Positions 32,358-38,035 of a DNA stretch of 38,035 nt are shown here, one piece after another. The notes below the pieces were generated by a model. That model had not been told where the DNA came from, ran no database searches, and saw only the letters and a program-made list of their open reading frames with translations. The position numbers and the translations under genes are program-made. Source of the DNA: an uncultured Prochlorococcus sp. (lineage in GTDB: Bacteria; Cyanobacteriota; Cyanobacteriia; PCC-6307; Cyanobiaceae). Each line of letters starts with the position of its first letter. The stretch's first letter is position 1. The stretch covers positions 1 through 38,035 of the forward strand of contig CACNSV010000002.1 in the NCBI GenBank assembly GCA_902623195.1. The letters run 5' to 3'.

Positions 32358-33233
32358 TTAAGCAATTATTTTTTTCATATTGGGATATGGTCCAAAATGT
32401 TCAATGCAATTTCTCCCTAATACTTTACCTAATTTTAATGCTTTTTCAATAGGCCAATTTTCAGCTAAACCATAAAGTATTCCTGCAGCGAATGAGTCAC
32501 CACATCCATAGGAATCAATCTTTTGATGATTATTATTAATGGCGTTAAATCTTCCTCCTGGGATATAGATGCCACCTTTTTCACCTTCTGTTTGAATTAT
32601 ATATCTAGGCTTTTTGTTTAAATCAGATAATAAAAAAGATTCATCAGGATCTAAATTACTTCCAATTAAGGCGTCTAAAATTACGTTTGATTGATTAATT
32701 AAATCAATTCCAACTCTTGGAGTTGTACAGAGTATATTTGCTTCCCTAGCTTTTTTGAACAAAATATTATCTCCAGCAGTTATAAATATGCCATCCATCT
32801 CACAAAGAATATCCCAATTTAAATCATCATTATAAGAAGGGGATAATCTTTTACCAATTATAGTTATTGATCTTTCTCCATTATTATCAATTAGGCTAAA
32901 TCCTTTTCTTGTTGTTTCATATCTCCAAGCTACATGCATATTTATTCCAATTTTTTCAAAGAATTCATAACTTTTCTCCCCATAATAATCTTTACCTAAT
33001 GAAGTGAAGAAATGAATTTCATTATTTGAAAGTTCATAAAGTGTTTTGGCTATTAATGCCCCGCCTCCTGCAGGAAGTTCTAATGATGTCTTTGCGTGAG
33101 TTATTAACCCTGGTTTTGGTAATGAATCAACCTTAAGAAAATTTATCCATTCTATATGGCCTATAACTGCAAATTTTAAATTTCCTTTGATGTATTTATT
33201 TTTACTTAATAAATTATTTTTGTTTTCTACCAT
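32358..33233 (-). CDS. PfkB-family carbohydrate kinase
   Basis: A 291-residue ribokinase-like enzyme. The N-terminal sugar-side motif is 'LPAGGGALIAKTL' and the C-terminal anion hole with catalytic Asp is 'SYGCGDSFAAGILYGLAE'. The family phosphorylates sugars, nucleosides or related alcohols with ATP. The exact substrate cannot be read here; there are no neighbouring sugar-metabolism genes. Start choice: ATG at 33233 ('MVENKNN') is preferred to a GTG 15 bases upstream; neither has a Shine-Dalgarno sequence. It is divergent from the DUF2834 gene. Confidence 0.88.
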   Translation of the reverse strand: MVENKNNLLSKNKYIKGNLKFAVIGHIEWINFLKVDSLPKPGLITHAKTSLELPAGGGALIAKTLYELSNNEIHFFTSLGKDYYGEKSYEFFEKIGINMHVAWRYETTRKGFSLIDNNGERSITIIGKRLSPSYNDDLNWDILCEMDGIFITAGDNILFKKAREANILCTTPRVGIDLINQSNVILDALIGSNLDPDESFLLSDLNKKPRYIIQTEGEKGGIYIPGGRFNAINNNHQKIDSYGCGDSFAAGILYGLAENWPIEKALKLGKVLGRNCIEHFGPYPNMKKIIA

Positions 33234-33275
33234 TAAAATAAGAATCACTATTTTTAAATTAAATCTTATTCAGCC

Positions 33276-33644
33276 ATGAATTCATTCAGTTTGTTAAAAG
33301 ATAATAAATATATACTTAGTTATCTATACCTATTTTTATCAATTTTAGGAGCTATTCTTCCGATGATATCGAATTTTAATTTTGCGATGGAGTATGGATC
33401 AAGTTTTGATATCAATCAATTTATTCAATTGGCAAATGCAAATCCAGCTGCAGAATCGATATCAAGAGATTTATTAATTGGAGCTAGTGCTGTATTTATA
33501 TGGATTGTGAATGAATCAAGAAAACTTAATATAAAAAATATGTGGATTGTTTATGTGGGCACTTTCTTAATTGCTTTTGCATTCTCAGCGCCTTTTTTTC
33601 TATTTCTTAGAGAGAGAAGAATAATTGAAATAAATTTAGGATGA
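33276..33644 (+). CDS. DUF2834-type membrane protein
   Basis: A 122-residue integral membrane protein with about three helices (residues 13-32, 65-80, 87-110) and the DUF2834 pattern: 'LGAILPM' followed by an aromatic/Gly loop, 'RDLLIGASAVFIWIV' and a helical hairpin. Function is unknown for the family. Its end overlaps the convergent MFS transporter gene by nine bases. Confidence 0.8.
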   Translation: MNSFSLLKDNKYILSYLYLFLSILGAILPMISNFNFAMEYGSSFDINQFIQLANANPAAESISRDLLIGASAVFIWIVNESRKLNIKNMWIVYVGTFLIAFAFSAPFFLFLRERRIIEINLG

Positions 33645-34883
33645 ATTACTTACTTCGTATTTTTTATCTAATAGTGCGATCGCTAAACTGAAGCATGTTA
33701 TGGAAATTAGAATCCATAATCTCGTAGTATCTCCATAGTAATCTAATATTCTTCCTGAAAATAATGGACCAATCAAATAACCTAAAGCAAAACATTGAGA
33801 AAGAAGAGCAGTTGCTAAGCCTTTTTTATTAATTGGAGCAATTTTAAACACAATATCTGAAGAAGTTGGAAGAAAAGATGAAGCTCCAATGCTTGAGAAA
33901 ATAATCGCTATTAACATAATATATATACCAATTGTTTGAAAATAATTTGATAAGAATAAAAGAAAAGCACTTATACCAAAATTTATTAAGCTAAATTTAA
34001 TTCCAAAAAATCTTTCTTTTGTAGATAGCCAATTACCAATTGGCCATTGCAGAACAAACAATAAAATTAATTGTGCCGAAATTATGTAACTAGTAATAGT
34101 TTCACTAATTGAATCTTTAAATATACTTCGTTTAACAAAATCCAATGGAAGTATTACTTGATTTAAAGCTAAACATGTTGTTAATAGGATAATTGAAGTA
34201 AAGATAATAATTGTATTTTTATGCCAATTGTTCTTAGTAATGGATATTTCTTTAGTAAGATTGATTTCAAAATCATTCAAGTTTTTTTTGATTATTTCTT
34301 TCTTACTTGAAATTAAAAGGATTATTATTATCAGACATAAAATATCATTAATAAAATTTGTCTTAAAATAAATTAAGTAATTAAGTAAACTTCCAATAAA
34401 AACCCCAAGAAAAGTTCCTAATGCTTCTGAGCTTCTTACCAATGCATAGGCTTTTTTTGTATTTATTGGAAAACATAAATATGGAACTGCAAATTCTGCA
34501 GTAGGCCAATATATACCAGCCGCTGCTCCAATCAGTGATTGTCCTAATAAATATGATAATGAATCTCGCGATATTATTAAAAATAGACTTCCAACAATAC
34601 CTAAAATTGATGAAATTTTTAACGGGTTTTCAATATTTTTATTTTTATTTAAATAATTTCCTGTAATAAATCTTGTGATTGTCCCAATAATTGCTGATAA
34701 AGTAAAACCAAGTCCAATTTCGGTTGCTGAGAGACCTACCTTATTAAAGATAAGTGAGGTTAAATAAATTACTCCACCAGCACCAAATGAGGCAAAAAAT
34801 CTTATTTTAGTAATTAACTTTAATTGGCTAGGGAATTGCATCCACCAAATTTTTGCACTTTTAAAACTATAAGGATTAACCAC
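33636..34883 (-). CDS. Major facilitator superfamily transporter
   Basis: A 415-residue permease with about 12 membrane helices in two halves. The first loop region carries 'GLGFTLSAIIGTITRFITGN', the kind of segment that holds the MFS motif A. The C-half has 'GLATALLSQCFALGYLIGPLFSGRILDYYGD'. The direction and substrate of transport are not evident; drug or metabolite efflux is common in such proteins. The start is GTG at 34883; an ATG at 34841 would shorten the cytoplasmic N-terminus only. The GTG is two bases from the divergent start of the next gene. Confidence 0.88.
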   Translation of the reverse strand: MVNPYSFKSAKIWWMQFPSQLKLITKIRFFASFGAGGVIYLTSLIFNKVGLSATEIGLGFTLSAIIGTITRFITGNYLNKNKNIENPLKISSILGIVGSLFLIISRDSLSYLLGQSLIGAAAGIYWPTAEFAVPYLCFPINTKKAYALVRSSEALGTFLGVFIGSLLNYLIYFKTNFINDILCLIIIILLISSKKEIIKKNLNDFEINLTKEISITKNNWHKNTIIIFTSIILLTTCLALNQVILPLDFVKRSIFKDSISETITSYIISAQLILLFVLQWPIGNWLSTKERFFGIKFSLINFGISAFLLFLSNYFQTIGIYIMLIAIIFSSIGASSFLPTSSDIVFKIAPINKKGLATALLSQCFALGYLIGPLFSGRILDYYGDTTRLWILISITCFSLAIALLDKKYEVSNSS

Positions 34884-34885
34884 AA

Positions 34886-36451
34886 TTGAAATTCATTTTT
34901 ATACTTTGTTTGAGTTTTTTAAATTTCTTTTCTGCAAATTTTACTTTAAAAGCTGCTGAAAAGATAGAGATTAAATTTGAAGAAATGTCTATTCCAATTT
35001 CAATAGATGAATTATCAAGATTAGATAAATTTAATAAAGATTCTAGAGAAATAATAAATTGGTTAAGGAATAATGGTTTAGAAAAAATATTTGAATTATC
35101 AAAATATCTAAAATTTCCAATAATTAAACAAGATGGATTTTCAAAACAAATTTTAAGAAGTTGGATTGGAAAAAAAGTGCTATCTGAATTAAGTAATACA
35201 TTTATAGTGCCAAATGATATTAATGGAATTCAAGTATATAATACTATTGAAAAATTATTAGAACAAAAAAAAGAGATATCTACTGTTGATATTTTAAAAA
35301 CTATACCAGCAGACGAAATTCAACTTGATTTAGATAATTTAATAAAAATTATATCCTCTTGGAAAAAAGCTTTGGAAGAGCAGCAAAACTATACTAAAAA
35401 ATTAAAATTTTTAGATGAGAGTGAGGAAAATATAAATTTAATTTTCAATGATAATTATCAATTAGATTTTAAATCTTATCAAATAAACTTAAAAGTATCT
35501 CACCGAGAAGAACCTTTATCTTTAAAAATTTGGACACCAGAAATGTACAAAAAAAAAGATTTAATAATTTTTATGCCTGGATTAGGTGGAGATGTAGATA
35601 ATTTTAACTGGTTAGGATCAGGGTTAAGTAAAAAAGGTTGGCCTGTAATATTTATAGAGCATAAAGGTAGTGACTCTGTTGCATTAAATTCATCGATTAA
35701 AGGTGATGAAGCACTTCCTGGGAGCGCTGATATTTATCTGTACCGCATCAAAGACTTGGATTTTGTAATCAATTCTTATAAACAAGGTCAGCTTGGTTTT
35801 AAAGATAGTAGTTCATATATTTTAATGGGACATTCACTCGGGGCTTTAATTTCGATGTTGTATGAGGGGAATCCACCTAATAATGAATTCTTATCAAGGT
35901 GTGAAAATGCTTTTGATGATTTTGCTTTAACTAATTTATCAAAGCTGCTTCAATGCCAACTCTCAGAGATAACTATTCCAGAATTTGAAAAGTCTAAAGA
36001 TTTAAAAGCAATAGTCGGCTTTAATAGCTTCGGAAGTTTAATTTGGTCTAATAAAACGAATTCAGGTATCGATGTTCCAATATTATTTATTGGGGGAACT
36101 TTTGACTTGATTACCCCTTTAGGAAGTGAACAATTCAAATTGTTTTTAGCAAATGAATCAAATCAATTTAATAGATTTCTTATAGTTGAAGGTGCAAGCC
36201 ATTTCTCTCCCATAAGGATAGAAAATAAAAATTTAAGTCAAATAAAAAGTAGTGATGTTTTTAAAATTCAAGAAAATTTGATTGGTATAAATACACATAA
36301 ATTTCAAAATTTAACATTAAAAATAATCATCCAATTCCTAAATAATATTCAGAAAAAAGAAGGACTAAAACTTGTTCAAAAGCAGAAAATAGATAATCTT
36401 AATTTCCACATTCTAGGAGAAAAAGAATTAAGGATAATCTCTAGCAATTAA
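34886..36451 (+). CDS. Exported DUF1400-type alpha/beta hydrolase
   Basis: A 521-residue protein. A signal peptide covers residues 1-24 ('FIFILCLSFLNFFSANFTLKA'-like, cleavage near Ala). Residues 25-160 resemble the DUF1400 helical domain found in cyanobacterial exported hydrolases. The catalytic domain holds S317 ('LMGHSLGAL'), D407 ('GGTFDLITP') and H439 ('GASHFSP'). It is likely periplasmic or lumenal and of unknown substrate. The start must be TTG at 34886: the frame is closed by a stop at 34877, and the next in-frame Met lies after the signal peptide. A weak AGGA precedes it by ten bases. Confidence 0.85.
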   Translation: MKFIFILCLSFLNFFSANFTLKAAEKIEIKFEEMSIPISIDELSRLDKFNKDSREIINWLRNNGLEKIFELSKYLKFPIIKQDGFSKQILRSWIGKKVLSELSNTFIVPNDINGIQVYNTIEKLLEQKKEISTVDILKTIPADEIQLDLDNLIKIISSWKKALEEQQNYTKKLKFLDESEENINLIFNDNYQLDFKSYQINLKVSHREEPLSLKIWTPEMYKKKDLIIFMPGLGGDVDNFNWLGSGLSKKGWPVIFIEHKGSDSVALNSSIKGDEALPGSADIYLYRIKDLDFVINSYKQGQLGFKDSSSYILMGHSLGALISMLYEGNPPNNEFLSRCENAFDDFALTNLSKLLQCQLSEITIPEFEKSKDLKAIVGFNSFGSLIWSNKTNSGIDVPILFIGGTFDLITPLGSEQFKLFLANESNQFNRFLIVEGASHFSPIRIENKNLSQIKSSDVFKIQENLIGINTHKFQNLTLKIIIQFLNNIQKKEGLKLVQKQKIDNLNFHILGEKELRIISSN

Positions 36452-37470
36452 TATTTTATTCGAGGATCAAAAAATGCAATCATAATATCTATTAATAGAT
36501 TAATTGAAATAATTATTATTGAAGTAACAATTACTATCCCTTGAACGAGGTTATAGTCTCTTTGTAAGATTGCTTCTTGCAACTTTAATGCTAATCCTGG
36601 CCATGAGAAGGTTACTTCAATTAGTAATGCACCACCGGCTAAAGAAGCAATTGCAAAACCGGTAATAGTAAAAATCGGTATTAATGCATTTGGAAAAGCA
36701 TAATTTATTAGAATATTTTTCTCATTTATCCCTCTGGAAGTGGCTGCATCTACGTAATCGCTTTTATAAGCTTTCTCAAGATTTAATCTCAAAGATCTAC
36801 TAAAAATACCACTTAAAAGGAATCCTAGAGTAAGTGAGGGAAGAGCTAAATGATAGATAGCTCCTTGAAATGCATTAAGATCATTTTTTAAAATACTATC
36901 TAAAATAAAAAATCCTGTAGTACTATCAAGATTTTCAGCTATTGGAAATCTTCCACCAATAGGCAGGACTCTTAAAATAACAGAAAATATTAATTGCATC
37001 ATCATTGCTCCCCAAAATGGAGGAATAGCATATGAACTTATCCCTATTATCCTTGAAATATAATCATATTTTTTATTTTTATTCTTTAGTCCAATATAAC
37101 CTAGAGGAAAACCAATAAAAATAGCTACTAAAATTGAAAATAAACCAAGTTCAATTGTTGCAGGAAGTGCATTACGAATTATTTCTATTACAGGTTCTTG
37201 GTTACTTAGAGAATTACCTAAATTCAAATTTAATAGATTTTTAAGATAGTTTATGTATTGAATTTCTATCGATTGATTTAATCCAAGTTTAATTCTCATT
37301 AATTCTCTTGCTTCTTGGTCTGCTCCAGATCCTAAAATTGCATCAATAGGATCTCCAGGTGCAATTCTCAAAAGTATAAATATTAATGAAGAGATAATCC
37401 ATAAATTTAAAGGGATTAATGATATCTTGATTAATGTGTAGTTGAATACGTTTTTTAAATTACTTTTCAT
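36448..37470 (-). CDS. Peptide/nickel-type ABC transporter permease (DppB-like)
   Basis: A 340-residue inner-membrane permease with about six helices. The N-terminal part shows 'LLRIAPGDPIDAILG', typical of DppB/OppB, and the ATPase-contacting loop is 'DAATSRGINEKNILINYAFPNALIPI'. Family members import di- and oligopeptides or nickel. The binding-protein gene overlaps it by 11 bases upstream, so translation is coupled. I use the ATG at 37470; a GTG at 37485 would add five residues. A second permease (DppC) and ATPases are not in this window. It is convergent with the DUF1400-type hydrolase, overlapping by four bases. Confidence 0.92.
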   Translation of the reverse strand: MKSNLKNVFNYTLIKISLIPLNLWIISSLIFILLRIAPGDPIDAILGSGADQEARELMRIKLGLNQSIEIQYINYLKNLLNLNLGNSLSNQEPVIEIIRNALPATIELGLFSILVAIFIGFPLGYIGLKNKNKKYDYISRIIGISSYAIPPFWGAMMMQLIFSVILRVLPIGGRFPIAENLDSTTGFFILDSILKNDLNAFQGAIYHLALPSLTLGFLLSGIFSRSLRLNLEKAYKSDYVDAATSRGINEKNILINYAFPNALIPIFTITGFAIASLAGGALLIEVTFSWPGLALKLQEAILQRDYNLVQGIVIVTSIIIISINLLIDIMIAFFDPRIKY

Positions 37471-38035
37471 TTTTAAGAAGTTCACTCATATTGATAATGC
37501 CTGCTCCATTAAATGTTGGTTTTGATATGTAATTCTGAGACCAGGCTTTCTGGGAAGAAGTCCAAATCGGTATATAAGGTAATGATTTTGATGCTAAGTT
37601 TTCTATTTCAAGAAGTTTATTTAATCTTTCAACTCCCTCAAGACTTTCACTTTCTTTAAATAATTTCTCCACTTTTTCTGAGGCCCAAAAACTGCCACTA
37701 AATACAGCTTCACCTTTTAAACAATGATTCTCAATAAATTTATCACAACTTAGTAAAGGGGAGAGGTAAGCCTCTGGATCTGAATATGCACCAGTCCAAT
37801 CAAGAATAACTGAGGGATATATCCCTTCACTTAAATTTTTATAAATTGTGGTAGATTCTACGCCATTAATGCTAATAGAAAAACAATCTTTCATTTGTGC
37901 TTTAACACTTTGCTGCCAATAAAAAGCTATCAATTTATCTGTAGGTACATTAGATCTATAAGTAAGGGGTAAATTAAGAATATTGCCATCGCAATAACCT
38001 TGCTCTCTAAAAATTCTTTTAGATTCCTTTGGGTC
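37460..38035 (-). CDS. Peptide/nickel-type ABC transporter binding protein, C-terminal part (5' end outside window)
   Basis: The last 191 codons of a family-5 solute-binding protein; the frame is open to the right edge, so the TTG at 37933 is internal. Features typical of the group are 'VILDWTGAYSDPEAYLSPLLSC', the acidic repeat near 'SESLEGVERLNKLLEIENLAS' and 'LPYIPIWTSSQKAWSQN'. In the family this protein captures a peptide or metal complex in the periplasm and hands it to the permease encoded directly downstream. Substrate cannot be told from this end. Confidence 0.9.
   Translation of the reverse strand, partial: DPKESKRIFREQGYCDGNILNLPLTYRSNVPTDKLIAFYWQQSVKAQMKDCFSISINGVESTTIYKNLSEGIYPSVILDWTGAYSDPEAYLSPLLSCDKFIENHCLKGEAVFSGSFWASEKVEKLFKESESLEGVERLNKLLEIENLASKSLPYIPIWTSSQKAWSQNYISKPTFNGAGIINMSELLKNEK

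Noticed and set aside
33676..33683. GCGATCGC octamer (HIP1)
   Set aside because: A single copy inside the MFS gene. HIP1 is informative only when highly repeated, and it is rare in this genus.

Overview
The window looks like a chromosomal segment of a high-light-adapted Prochlorococcus. The DNA is very AT-rich and the genes are tightly packed, with no gene-free gap above about 230 bases. The gene families fit this genus: SLH-porins, FutA, psbD-psbC, ycf4, petM, ycf39, a split-alpha pnt operon, NTRC, cobQ, and many short picocyanobacterial proteins of unknown function. I see no tRNA, rRNA, CRISPR array, insertion sequence or prophage.

Layout. Positions 1-6240 form an envelope and iron block. 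It holds the 3' end of one SLH-porin, a small exported peptide, a PiuC-type Fe(II)/2-oxoglutarate hydroxylase divergent from the ferric-iron binding protein FutA, a large exported beta-strand-rich protein, and a second porin. The second porin's promoter carries a near-perfect Fur box. Positions 6313-8084 carry cobQ with a translationally coupled small 2Fe-2S ferredoxin, divergent from maf. Positions 8830-12016 hold psbD-psbC (D2 and CP43) divergent from ycf4. A previously unannotated start for a cyclophilin-like lipoprotein, an AUA codon overlapping the ycf4 stop, follows. Positions 12660-15991 carry an alpha/beta hydrolase with ilvH, then petM, ycf39, a small protein and infA. Positions 16002-18404 hold NTRC and two proteins of unknown function.

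Positions 18533-22499 are pntA1-pntA2-pntB plus a YheT-type hydrolase. Positions 22550-29345 are a minus-strand run hlyD-like, polA, cysS, dxr. Positions 29487-33644 carry ychF, a coupled zinc-ribbon membrane protein, small exported proteins, a lumenal pentapeptide protein, two small membrane proteins, a PfkB kinase and a DUF2834 protein. Positions 33636-38035 end with an MFS transporter, a DUF1400-type hydrolase, and a peptide/nickel-type ABC permease with the 3' end of its binding protein.

The clearest functional groupings are iron entry (porin, FutA, Fur box, hydroxylase), photosynthetic complex synthesis and assembly (psbD, psbC, ycf4, petM, ycf39) and redox supply (pnt, NTRC). The observations I rate highest are the AUA-initiated lipoprotein, the Fur-controlled porin beside FutA, the seven-residue insertion in the D2 stromal loop, and the cobQ-coupled ferredoxin with CoxS-like cysteine spacing. 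Family assignments rest on motif recognition from translated sequence only; no database search was run.
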